This document shows positions 1 to 6,423 of a stretch of DNA of 7,456 nt, one piece after another (position 1 is the first letter of the stretch; each line of letters starts with the position of its first letter). The notes under the pieces are model-generated. The model did not search any database. It saw nothing but the letters and a program-made list of their open reading frames with translations, and was not told the DNA's origin. This DNA comes from Bacillota bacterium (lineage in GTDB: Bacteria; Bacillota; Clostridia; Christensenellales; Aristaeellaceae). Location of the stretch: positions 1-7,456 of the forward strand of contig JAEWNM010000253.1 in the NCBI GenBank assembly GCA_023392755.1, read 5' to 3'. A program made the translations under genes and the position numbers.

Positions 1-33
1 CATCGGCATTTTTCAAAAAGAGGTCTTCTCCCC

Positions 34-1149
34 TTAATTGAATACCCTCACCGGAAGTACAAGATAGATATACCGGTCGCCTTCCGGCGGGCAGATGACA
101 CAGGGGGATACATTGCTGTTGAAGCGCAGGGATATCTCCTCGTCGCTGATATTCTTGATTACGTCGCTGATGTAACGGGCGTTAAAGGCGATATCCAGGC
201 TTTTGCCATCCAGCAGGATATCCTGTTCCTCCAGAACATCGCCCAATTCCGCGTTGCTGGTGATGACCATGGTAGTCCCGTCGATGTGCATGCGGATAAG
301 GTTGTTTTTCCCCTCCCTGGCCATGAGGCTGGCACGCTCAATGGCGTTGGCCAGTGCCTCGCGGTTGGTTTGCACGCGTGTTTGCCAGTCGCCGGGCAAA
401 ATTTGTTTATAGTTGATATATTCGCCGGCCAGAAGAACGGTGGTCAGCTCTGTCTTGCCGAAGGAAACCTTTAAATGAGTTCTGTCGATTGTAAACACGG
501 CGGGCTTTTCTTCGTCTGTAAGTATTTTTCCAAGCTCTCCAAGTACACGGCCGGGGATGATGGCCTCCATGACTTCCTTGCCCTGAGGCAGAAGAAAATT
601 TCCATGAATGCGCTGCAGCGCCAGGCGGAAGCCGTCCAGCCCAATCAGCCTTGCCTCGTCACTGGTTACTTCCAACAAACAGCCGGTAAGGATTTGCCGA
701 CTTTCGTCGGTGGCAATGGCGAATAGCACCTTGGAGATCATTTCCTTGAGATTTTTTTGTGGCAAGGATAGGATATTGCCATCCTCAATGGGCTTAACCG
801 GAGGAAAATCAACCGGCGACATGCCTGACAGCGTGGCACGGCTGGACATGCAGCGGATGGATGCCACCATTTTTTCGTTAACGGTGATATCCACTTCACC
901 GCCGGGAAGCTTGCGGACAAGCTCTGTAAACAGCCTGCCGGGAAGAATAACCTGCCCTTCCTGCGAGATTTGGGCATTTACCTGGCTTCTTACCGTTAAG
1001 TTGCCGTCGGTGCATGTCAAAAACAGGCCATCCTCAGACGTTTCCAGAAAAACGCCTTCCAAAACAGGTTTGGCCGGACGGACGGCCAGGGCACGGGTAA
1101 CATTATTAAGGCCTTCCAGCAATTCGGCCGTACCGCATATAAAGCGCAT
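34..1149 (-). CDS. dnaN: DNA polymerase III subunit beta (sliding clamp)
   Basis: The product is the ring-shaped processivity clamp that tethers the replicative polymerase to DNA and recruits partner proteins. The 371 residues match the usual length of about 366-380 and the three-domain clamp fold. The N-terminus (MRFICGTAELLEGLNNV) reads like other Firmicute clamps. A conserved TDESRQILTG segment lies near residues 147-156, a LAGEYINY segment near 240-247, and the C-terminus ends in the typical YLVLPVR. The open frame continues upstream to 1314, but the start at 1149 is preferred because family homology begins there and a strong AAAGGGGGG ribosome binding site lies 5 nt upstream (1155-1163). 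One small oddity is Gln where many clamps have Pro after the conserved Arg of that first segment. The gene reads away from an origin-like region. No other gene is visible between its stop and the window edge. Confidence 0.97.
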   Translation of the reverse strand: MRFICGTAELLEGLNNVTRALAVRPAKPVLEGVFLETSEDGLFLTCTDGNLTVRSQVNAQISQEGQVILPGRLFTELVRKLPGGEVDITVNEKMVASIRCMSSRATLSGMSPVDFPPVKPIEDGNILSLPQKNLKEMISKVLFAIATDESRQILTGCLLEVTSDEARLIGLDGFRLALQRIHGNFLLPQGKEVMEAIIPGRVLGELGKILTDEEKPAVFTIDRTHLKVSFGKTELTTVLLAGEYINYKQILPGDWQTRVQTNREALANAIERASLMAREGKNNLIRMHIDGTTMVITSNAELGDVLEEQDILLDGKSLDIAFNARYISDVIKNISDEEISLRFNSNVSPCVICPPEGDRYIYLVLPVRVFN

Positions 1150-1559
1150 GGGAACCCCCCTTTGTAGAGTTGATGTAGTGTATATATACCGTAGTAGCCG
1201 TAGGGCATGTGCATAGGGTGGATAAACGGGGAAACGCTTGTCCCTGCCAAAAAATGCGTTGCCTTTTATGTGGAAAAAGCGCGGTTTTGCTTGGAAAAAA
1301 GGGGGACAAGCCACGCTGAAAATGAATTCGCTTTACAAATGGCTTTTCCTGCCCGCACTTTGAAGGCATTTCGAATGAAAGGTGTGCATTTTTTGAATGG
1401 CGGTGTCCTTTTTGCCGGAAAGACAATCGATATCCAATGTCTTTTCCACCTTGTCCACAGGCTGTTTATGGCCTGATGTGGAAGAGGAAAGCGGGACAAA
1501 TGCTATATGTATGCGGTGTTATCCACGGATATGCACAATTTGTCCGCCAAAGAAAAATA
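1150..1559. other. Putative oriC / DnaA-box cluster upstream of dnaN
   Basis: This 410-bp gap has no convincing gene. It contains several 9-mers one or two mismatches from the DnaA box TTATCCACA. On the plus strand there are TTTTCCACC (1442-1450), TTGTCCACA (1451-1459) and TTATCCACG (1519-1527). On the minus strand there are TTATCCACC (1217-1225), TTTTCCACA (1269-1277) and TCTTCCACA (1477-1485). Close to dnaN lie a TATATATA tract (1181-1188) and TAG triplets in one phase (1192, 1195, 1201). Origins of Firmicutes commonly lie next to dnaA or dnaN, so an oriC or a DnaA-controlled dnaN promoter region is the natural reading. The region must also hold the dnaN promoter; the TATATATA tract could be its -10 region, but I see no good -35 box. 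No box matches the consensus perfectly and dnaA is not present here, so the origin call is inference. Confidence 0.55.
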
Positions 1560-2543
1560 TTAAACGACTTTGATCAGCAGCGTTTTCTGCTCATCCATTT
1601 CAAGCACCAGAATCCCGTCTTTTTCCAGCTGCTTGAGAACGTCGCTGAACCGTTTGAAGCTGATGGACCTCTCGCTGAAATCGGGGTAGGAGGCCTGTAT
1701 ATCCGCCTTCAGTATGCTGGGATTGATGCGGTCAAAGCCATCTTCCTTGTAGCGCATGAGCTGGTTTTTAAAGGCATCCTTCCAATTATCCTTGGTGAGC
1801 TGGGGGGTGGCAGCCGCGTCTTTGGTGGACAGGCTGACCATCACGTTGAAATTGTCGTTTTTTACATGGATGGAGCCGTATTTCTGGCTCAGCTTGGTAA
1901 GGAGCTTACCGAAAGTGGCACAGCCGTAGGATTTTTCGTTAAAGTCCGGGCGCAGGCGCAGCAGGATGCCCTTGAGCTCGCTGGCATAAATTTCATCCTC
2001 GTCGGTCTGCTCCTCAAAGATGCCTTCAATCAGCTTGTTCAGCTCCGCTTCATCCAATGGATCGGAGGAAGCCGCTTTCTTTGTGGCCTGTATGCCGGCA
2101 CGGCCGCCCACGCTCTCCAGAAACTGAAACTCGTTGCAGGCATTGATGAATATGGTGCTGGCCACCTCGCTGCGGGAAATGCCCAGCACGAACTTGCCCA
2201 TGCTCTTTAGTTTGCCGACAAGAGGCGTATAATCGCTGTCGCCGGAAACGATGCAAAAGCTGTCGATGAGGCTGTTGGTGTATGCTACCTCCAGCGCGTC
2301 GATCACCAGCAGTATATCGGCGTTGTTTTTCTGGGCAAAGCCGTAGCGGAGGGAAGGAACGACTGTGAAGGTGTTGCTCAAAAGAACTTCCTTCATATCG
2401 CTGAACCTGTCGGTATATCCGTATACCTTGCCCAAAAGGATGTCGCCGCGGATTTTGACCTTTTCCAGTATGCTGTTGAGCGTAGCCACCTTAGCGCCGC
2501 AGTTTTCCAGATCGACGAATATGGCGAATTTCGATGTGCTCAG
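1560..2543 (-). CDS. NYN-domain (PIN-like) ribonuclease with tandem OST-HTH/LOTUS-like domains
   Basis: This is probably a metal-dependent RNase of the NYN/LabA-like (DUF88) group, acting on RNA in the cytoplasm; the substrate is unknown. Counting from the CTG start gives 327 residues. The NYN domain covers about residues 5-150: strand 1 is KFAIFVDLEN with Asp11, followed by ADILLVIDALE (Asp76, Asp82) and SGDSDYTPL (Asp102, Asp104), the expected acidic active-site set. Two OST-HTH-like winged-helix domains follow, at about 166-240 (ends in NFNVMVSL) and 253-327 (KRFSDVLKQLEKDG). The first ATG/GTG-type start in frame is GTG at 2489, but starting there would delete the catalytic Asp11 strand. 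An excellent GAGGAG site lies 6 nt before a CTG at 2543, and no ATG, GTG or TTG occurs in frame between it and a stop inside the upstream regulator gene. It lies 76 bp downstream of the GntR gene on the same strand, and the two are probably co-transcribed. Confidence 0.85.
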   Translation of the reverse strand: MSTSKFAIFVDLENCGAKVATLNSILEKVKIRGDILLGKVYGYTDRFSDMKEVLLSNTFTVVPSLRYGFAQKNNADILLVIDALEVAYTNSLIDSFCIVSGDSDYTPLVGKLKSMGKFVLGISRSEVASTIFINACNEFQFLESVGGRAGIQATKKAASSDPLDEAELNKLIEGIFEEQTDEDEIYASELKGILLRLRPDFNEKSYGCATFGKLLTKLSQKYGSIHVKNDNFNVMVSLSTKDAAATPQLTKDNWKDAFKNQLMRYKEDGFDRINPSILKADIQASYPDFSERSISFKRFSDVLKQLEKDGILVLEMDEQKTLLIKVV

Positions 2544-2619
2544 GGGTATCTCCTCATTTCTTTCAGAAAAGAACGCAAATAGGCTCTTTTCAAAACGGAT
2601 GTTTTTGCCGGCCTTCCCG

Positions 2620-3336
2620 TCAGATGCGGAAGGTAAACCTGTCGCCCCGTATCAGTTGGCTGGAGGTATGAATAACCGCGCCGCTCTGGTCGTACACGCA
2701 TTCATTCAGAAGCAGGAGCGCCGCCATGGGTTCCACCTCCAGCAGTTTTGCCTGTGCGGGCGAGGCATAGCTTAAGGCGATGTCGTGCACCGCCTTATTG
2801 GGCTCGGCACCGTTGCGCAGCAAAATATCGTACAGCGACTGTGTCAAATCCTCCTGCGCAAGGTAGGAAAAGGCGGCGGGAAAGCGGTTGGTTTCCAGCA
2901 TCACCGGGAGGTTGTCCGCGTAGCGCAGCCGGCATATCTCCAGCACCATTTCACCAGGCTCCACATGCAAGTTTTCCACATCCTCCTGCGTGGCATGCTG
3001 CCAATGCAAATGGATGAGCCTTGTGCTTGCGGTGCAGCCGATGATGCGGCATGCCGCATGAAAGCTGGTGATCTGCCGCAGGTCACGCTGTATGCGGGGC
3101 ACAGCTACAAAGGTGCCTTTGCCCTGGTGCCTGATCAGCAGGCCATCCTTCACCAGGTCTGAAAGCGCCTTGCGCACCGTGACGCGGCTTACCTGATACG
3201 TGTCGCAAAGCTCCTGTTCGGAGGGGATGCGACCGTGCACGGGGTAAACGCCGGATGCGATGCCGTTTTTCAGCTGCTGTATGAGCTGCCGGTACAGCGG
3301 GCTGAACGTGTCGCTGTTGAGAATGCTCTTTTTCAC
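2620..3336 (-). CDS. GntR-family transcriptional regulator, HutC subfamily (UTRA domain)
   Basis: This is a ligand-responsive DNA-binding repressor or activator. The 238 residues are the usual size for the HutC branch. A GntR winged helix-turn-helix spans about residues 11-78, with SPLYRQL, IPSEQELCDTYQVSRVTVRKAL (recognition helix near 50-58) and the wing HQGKGTFV. A UTRA effector domain follows (about 90-238), with typical patterns such as LEICRLRYADNLPVMLET and a C-terminal RGDRFTFRI. HutC-type UTRA domains often bind small metabolites such as sugar phosphates or histidine-pathway intermediates, but the ligand here cannot be told. The start is GTG, with AAGGAGGGG 6 nt upstream. The gene diverges from a Nudix hydrolase across a 126-bp gap and precedes the NYN nuclease gene. 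No clear palindromic operator was found in that gap. Confidence 0.93.
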   Translation of the reverse strand: MKKSILNSDTFSPLYRQLIQQLKNGIASGVYPVHGRIPSEQELCDTYQVSRVTVRKALSDLVKDGLLIRHQGKGTFVAVPRIQRDLRQITSFHAACRIIGCTASTRLIHLHWQHATQEDVENLHVEPGEMVLEICRLRYADNLPVMLETNRFPAAFSYLAQEDLTQSLYDILLRNGAEPNKAVHDIALSYASPAQAKLLEVEPMAALLLLNECVYDQSGAVIHTSSQLIRGDRFTFRI

Positions 3337-3365
3337 CGGCGGCCCCTCCTTGGCATCTTTCTGCC

Positions 3366-3394
3366 AGTATATCAGTTTTTACAGGGAAAATCAA
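3366..3394 (-). promoter_or_regulatory. Sigma-A type promoter for the GntR regulator
   Basis: Read on the minus strand, a -35 TTGATT (3389-3394) and a -10 TATACT (3366-3371) are separated by 17 nt. The -10 is preceded by TGA, giving an extended -10. Transcription would begin near 3359, leaving a leader of about 23 nt that contains the AAGGAGGGG ribosome binding site. Confidence 0.7.
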
Positions 3395-3432
3395 ACAAAA
3401 AACCGGAGTGAATGCCATCCGCAACGGGGCTG

Positions 3433-3441
3433 TGGTATAAT
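3433..3441 (+). promoter_or_regulatory. Extended -10 promoter for the Nudix gene
   Basis: A perfect TATAAT (3436-3441) preceded by TGG forms an extended -10 element. The hexamer 17 nt upstream (TGCCAT, 3413-3418) is a poor -35. The predicted start of transcription, near 3448, falls at the first base of the ribosome binding site AAGGAGGG (3448-3455), so the leader would be only about 15 nt long. Confidence 0.6.
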
Positions 3442-3462
3442 ACGCGGAAGGAGGGATGACGG

Positions 3463-3891
3463 ATGAAGTGTGACATCTATCCGCCTGACTCGTTGAAGGA
3501 ATACAAGTATGTGGTGGTTTTGTCCCGGTTTCAGGGAAAGCTGCTGTTGAGCAGGCATAAAAAGAGGACCACATGGGAGACCCAGGGCGGGCATATCGAG
3601 CCGGGAGAGACGCCTTATATAGCTGCCTGCCGTGAGCTAATTGAGGAATCGGGCGCCCAGTCGTTTACGCTGGCGCCTTTATGCGATTATTATGCGCAGG
3701 ATGATGCCTCCCACGCCAATGGCATGGTATTTTCGGCGCAGATAGACCGGATGGGAGCGCTGCCCGAAAGTGAAATGGCGGAAACAGGCCTTTTTGATAT
3801 CCTGCCGGAATTATTGACATATCCCGGAATCACGCCCCATTTGTACAGATACTTGCAGGAAAAGGAGCAGGCGGAAGCAGGGGCAAAATAA
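3463..3891 (+). CDS. Nudix hydrolase
   Basis: This is a small cytoplasmic pyrophosphohydrolase that would cleave a nucleoside diphosphate linked to another group; the substrate is not identifiable. The 142-residue protein is a single Nudix domain. Its Nudix box fits GX5EX7REUXEEXGU exactly at residues 43-65 (GHIEPGE, then RELIEESGA), including the metal-binding glutamates of REXXEE. The N-terminal strands YKYVVVLSR and GKLLLSRHK precede the box as usual, and the TWETQGGHIE context resembles MutT-like and ADP-ribose-type members. The ATG at 3463 follows AAGGAGGG with a 7-nt spacer. An ATG at 3456 is out of frame. The gene diverges from the GntR regulator and may be among its targets, but no operator supports this. 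It converges on the desulfoferrodoxin gene, with a stem-loop between their stop codons. Confidence 0.93.
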   Translation: MKCDIYPPDSLKEYKYVVVLSRFQGKLLLSRHKKRTTWETQGGHIEPGETPYIAACRELIEESGAQSFTLAPLCDYYAQDDASHANGMVFSAQIDRMGALPESEMAETGLFDILPELLTYPGITPHLYRYLQEKEQAEAGAK

Positions 3892-3895
3892 AGGA

Positions 3896-3927
3896 ATGCC
3901 GCCCTTTTTATACAAAAAGGACGGCAT
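3896..3927. terminator. Stem-loop between convergent Nudix and desulfoferrodoxin genes
   Basis: An inverted repeat has arms at 3896-3909 and 3914-3927. The 14-bp stem has one mismatch and encloses a 4-nt loop. It fills the 58-bp gap between the two convergent stop codons, where a bidirectional terminator is expected. The A/T run is on the loop side of the GC stem and no clean T-tract follows on either strand, so it is an atypical terminator. Confidence 0.5.
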
Positions 3928-3949
3928 GACGATACGTTGCGATGATTGC

Positions 3950-4321
3950 TTACAGTTCCTTTTTCCACAAGCCATGGAGGTTGCAGTATTCAAAGGCTGC
4001 AACCGCCTTGTCTCCGTGCAGGGAGAAAACGGCTTTGGGGGCGTCGCCCGGCTGCAAATTTTTGCGCTGGCCGCCCTTTTCGGTTTGCAGATAAATCCAT
4101 TGTATATAATGGGCCTCCGTCATGGGATGGGCGGCGGAACCGATTTCCACCGTTACCAGATCGCCATCCACCGTTATCACAGGCACGTGCTTTTCCTTTG
4201 CGCCGTCGGTGGTATTGGGGGTAAGCTCTTTCATTTTCTGGCCGCAGCAGGTCATGGGCGCGCCGGAGAAATACAATGCCCCTACCAGGTTTCCGCATTC
4301 CTCACAAACGAAAAACTGCAT
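3950..4321 (-). CDS. dfx: Desulfoferrodoxin (two-centre superoxide reductase)
   Basis: The enzyme reduces superoxide to hydrogen peroxide without producing oxygen, a typical anaerobe defence fed by rubredoxin-type electron donors in the cytoplasm. The 123 residues contain both iron centres. The desulforedoxin-type centre I ligands are Cys6, Cys9, Cys25 and Cys26 (CEEC and CC motifs). The catalytic centre II ligands are His45 (in EKHVP, with the conserved Glu43 and Lys44), His65 and His71 (HPMTEAH), Cys113 and His116 (CNLH, followed by W). All expected ligands are present, so it should be active. The ATG at 4321 has AAAGGAGGGG 5 nt upstream. It has its own promoter and no operon partner in the window; a MITE-like element sits just behind that promoter. 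Confidence 0.96.
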   Translation of the reverse strand: MQFFVCEECGNLVGALYFSGAPMTCCGQKMKELTPNTTDGAKEKHVPVITVDGDLVTVEIGSAAHPMTEAHYIQWIYLQTEKGGQRKNLQPGDAPKAVFSLHGDKAVAAFEYCNLHGLWKKEL

Positions 4322-4359
4322 GGAATCCCCTCCTTTTACATCGTCATGATCCTCTGTTT

Positions 4360-4388
4360 ATGGTATCCGTTTCCTTGAAATTCGTCAA
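4360..4388 (-). promoter_or_regulatory. Sigma-A type promoter for desulfoferrodoxin
   Basis: On the minus strand, TTGACG (4383-4388, five of six matches to the -35 consensus) is followed after 17 nt by TACCAT (4360-4365, four of six at -10). The transcript would start near 4353, giving a leader of about 32 nt. The left end of the inserted element (4408) is only 19 bp upstream of the -35 box. Confidence 0.65.
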
Positions 4389-4397
4389 GGGTGTAAG

Positions 4398-4407
4398 AAA
4401 AAATGTG
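4398..4407 (+). repeat. Target-site duplication, left copy
   Basis: AAAAAATGTG directly abuts the left terminal inverted repeat and is repeated exactly at 4732-4741. The base before each copy is also G, so the duplication could be counted as 11 bp. Confidence 0.85.
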
Positions 4408-4731
4408 CAGGGCAGTCTCATTTGGAGTCTTTATCAAGACAAAAGCGAGATCAAAATAAGGTTTTAGGCTCACGATTGTCCGGGCCGTTGGGTTCGCGCT
4501 TAATTTGACATCAGGCACGATATATCCTTTCTTTAAGCAGTTCCATGCCACTGATGGGGATACATATTTCGCCCCTTAAGGGGCGACCAGGGCTTTCCGG
4601 TCGCCCTGGACCTTCGGGCCAGCCTCCTTCGCATCACCCTTATCTCTCCATCTAGGGGGTTGGGGTTACGGAGGCCTGGACCTTCGGGCGCATCCTCACT
4701 TATAGTATGAAGTTTATATGAGACTGCCCTG
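4408..4731. mobile_element. MITE-like non-autonomous element (324 bp)
   Basis: The block begins with CAGGGCAGTCTCAT (4408-4421) and ends with its exact reverse complement (4718-4731), giving perfect 14-bp terminal inverted repeats. A 10-bp direct repeat flanks it. There is no transposase or other plausible gene inside, so it must have been mobilised in trans. The interior is rich in secondary structure: a 16-bp perfect palindrome CGCCCCTTAAGGGGCG (4570-4585), overlapping inverted repeats GGCGACC/GGTCGCC (4582-4605) and CCAGGGC/GCCCTGG (4587-4609), the 15-bp motif CCTGGACCTTCGGGC repeated at 4605-4619 and 4675-4689, and GCCTCC/GGAGGC arms (4622-4627, 4670-4675). The duplication length would suit an IS4-type transposase, but that assignment is inference. 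The segment 4619-4673 resembles part of the second element at 6551-6604. Confidence 0.88.
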
Positions 4732-4741
4732 AAAAAATGTG
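4732..4741 (+). repeat. Target-site duplication, right copy
   Basis: AAAAAATGTG follows the right terminal inverted repeat immediately and is identical to 4398-4407. Confidence 0.85.
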
Positions 4742-4769
4742 GCGCGCGTGCCTGCCGCATAAAAAAGTA

Positions 4770-4778
4770 TGATACAAT
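4770..4778 (+). promoter_or_regulatory. Possible extended -10 promoter for the transglutaminase-like gene
   Basis: TGA followed by TACAAT (4773-4778) looks like an extended -10 about 40 bp before the start codon. There is no good -35 hexamer in the GC-rich stretch upstream. The right end of the inserted element is 38 bp away, so the insertion may have displaced natural upstream sequence. Confidence 0.35.
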
Positions 4779-4817
4779 TGAAAGGGAAAAGCCTGTGACA
4801 GAATAAAGGAGCCGTTT

Positions 4818-6200
4818 ATGGAATATGACTTTTCGTCCCTGCAGGTTGCGCTGCCGGAGGATATTCTGAAAAAGAAATGGGCCGGTGATGTAAGAGGCGC
4901 ACTCGAGGCCATTGACGCGCGCTTGAAAACGGAGCTGCCGGTATTTTTGCGCAGCCGCCTTTTATTGGAGCGGGAGTTTTTGCCGCGCCTGACCCGGGGA
5001 TATCCCTACAACAGGGAAAAGGCGCTGTCTGTGATGCGGGGCTTGGTTCCCGGTTTTTCGGAGGAAGAGTTTGACCGCCTGGAAAGGGACAATGGGATTG
5101 ATTTTTTGTATGTGGACGGGGAAAAGCGCTACTTTGTGCGTTTTCACCGTACGCTTTTGAAGGTGAACCCGGATATTGCCCGCCGGGCCGGCGTCCCGCT
5201 TACGCCTTACAGCCCGCTTTTGGATGAGGCCATCCGGGAGATGAAGGAAAAGGGCTCACTGACGTATCGGTTTATAATCCGCGGCACGCTGAAAATAGAG
5301 GAAGACGCGTTTGTACAAGGGGAAACCTACCGGGTGTATATGCCACTGCCCGCCGCATCGGCACAGACGGAGAAGGCGGAAGTTATTTCCGCTTCCCCCG
5401 CACCCCTTTTCATTTCACCGGAAGACCATCTCCAGCGCACCGTTTTTTTTCAGGAAACGCTTCGAGAAAACAAGCCCTTTGTTATTGAGTACGCGTATGA
5501 ATCCGCCATGCGGTACGTGGATCTGAAAAAGCCGCCGGTATCCTTGCATCCGGTCTATCCCCGCTGCCCGGCCCCTGGGGATTTGGACCTTTGCGAGCTG
5601 GCGCCCCATATCTGCTTTACGCCCTATTTGAGAGCCCTTGCCCAGGAGATACTGGCGGAAGAAACGGTGCCCCTGAAAAAGGCGCGCCTGATCTACGATT
5701 TTGTGACTACCCGGGTGACTTATTCCTTTATGCGCTCCTATCTTACCCTGGAAAGCCACGGGGAATATGCCGCGGTCAACTTGCGGGGTGACTGCGGATT
5801 GCAGGCGCTTTTGTTCATCACACTCTGCCGCATCGCCGGCATCCCGGCCAGATGGCAGTCAGGGCTTGCCGCGGAGCCCGAATCCATCGGCAGCCATGAC
5901 TGGGCGCAGTTTTATGTTCAGCCCTGGGGCTGGCTTTTTTGCGACTGCTCCTATGGAGGCGCGGCCTGGCGCAAGGGCAGCATGGAGCGCTGGGATTTTT
6001 ACTTTGGGAATCTTGATCCCTACCGCATGGCGGCCAACTCCGCTTATCAGGCAGCGTTTGACCCGCCAAGGAAGTATATGCGCATCGATCCGTACGACAG
6101 CCAGGACGGGGAGTGCGAGTGCACCGCCAGGGGGTTGGCGGGATGGGAAATCGACACGGAATATGAAATGGTATCCTGCGTAAAAGGGGAAGCTGAATAA
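4818..6200 (+). CDS. Cytoplasmic transglutaminase-like (papain-fold) protein
   Basis: The 460-residue protein has a transglutaminase/protease-like core near residues 285-385. The catalytic triad is Cys326 (RGDCGLQA), His360 (GSHDW) and Asp376 (FCDCSYG), all intact, with the usual AGIPARWQSG between them. Before the core, residues about 148-235 look like the beta-rich N-terminal domain that often precedes such cores (YRFIIRGTLKIEE, VYMPLP, FVIEYAYES). Residues 1-140 form a charged, mostly helical region that I do not recognise. There is no signal peptide or membrane segment, so it should act in the cytoplasm, as a thiol protease, an amidase or a cross-linking enzyme; the substrate is unknown. 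The ATG follows AAAGGAG. The gene is transcribed alone and diverges from desulfoferrodoxin across the inserted element. Confidence 0.88.
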   Translation: MEYDFSSLQVALPEDILKKKWAGDVRGALEAIDARLKTELPVFLRSRLLLEREFLPRLTRGYPYNREKALSVMRGLVPGFSEEEFDRLERDNGIDFLYVDGEKRYFVRFHRTLLKVNPDIARRAGVPLTPYSPLLDEAIREMKEKGSLTYRFIIRGTLKIEEDAFVQGETYRVYMPLPAASAQTEKAEVISASPAPLFISPEDHLQRTVFFQETLRENKPFVIEYAYESAMRYVDLKKPPVSLHPVYPRCPAPGDLDLCELAPHICFTPYLRALAQEILAEETVPLKKARLIYDFVTTRVTYSFMRSYLTLESHGEYAAVNLRGDCGLQALLFITLCRIAGIPARWQSGLAAEPESIGSHDWAQFYVQPWGWLFCDCSYGGAAWRKGSMERWDFYFGNLDPYRMAANSAYQAAFDPPRKYMRIDPYDSQDGECECTARGLAGWEIDTEYEMVSCVKGEAE

Positions 6201-6218
6201 AGCAAACAAGACTGCTTT
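6199..6218 (+). terminator. Weak stem-loop after the transglutaminase-like gene
   Basis: AAAGCA (6199-6204) pairs with TGCTTT (6213-6218) around an 8-nt loop and is followed by CTTTG. It overlaps the stop codon and has only a poor T-tract, so it may be a weak terminator or nothing. The rest of the gap 6219-6423 shows no gene and no structure that I can support. Confidence 0.25.
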
Positions 6219-6423
6219 CTTTGACTTGCCAAGTACGAACACCTGTATTCAATCCACACGATGTAAATTATGTATGGTAATGTAATTTGAAATAGAATTC
6301 GTTAATCTGGGGCAAAAAGCAGTACCATAACATAAACAGGAAACCGCTGATAATTCAACGATTGCCTGTATTCCATGTGCAAGTATTCATCAAACAATCT
6401 GTTCTGTTCCTGGCTGAAGCGAT

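Noticed and set aside
10..33. Weak GC stem and T-run after the dnaN stop, or a following start codon
   Set aside because: The stem is only about five pairs with a wobble, and too little sequence remains to call a terminator or the next gene.
608..1216. Plus-strand open frame of 202 codons
   Set aside because: Antisense shadow of dnaN.
1437..2210. Long plus-strand open frame of 257 codons
   Set aside because: It lies opposite the NYN nuclease gene, whose motifs are clear; the plus-strand product has no recognisable domain and no ribosome binding site.
2538..2555. Five-codon ATG open frame overlapping the CTG start of the nuclease gene
   Set aside because: Its ATG overlaps the ribosome binding site and it has no site of its own; it is most likely incidental.
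3337..3462. Operator palindrome for the GntR regulator in the divergent gap
   Set aside because: No convincing symmetric site was found by eye.
4470..4505. GGGTTCGCG resembling a tRNA T-loop
   Set aside because: No acceptor stem, D-loop or anticodon arm can be drawn around it.
4533..4760. Minus-strand open frame of 75 codons inside the MITE-like element
   Set aside because: It crosses the element's right end and target duplication and its composition reflects palindromes, not a protein.
6221..6249. Promoter-like TTGACT, 17 nt, TGTATT on the plus strand
   Set aside because: No gene follows; it could at most drive a non-coding transcript into the repeat block, and a chance match is likely in AT-rich DNA.
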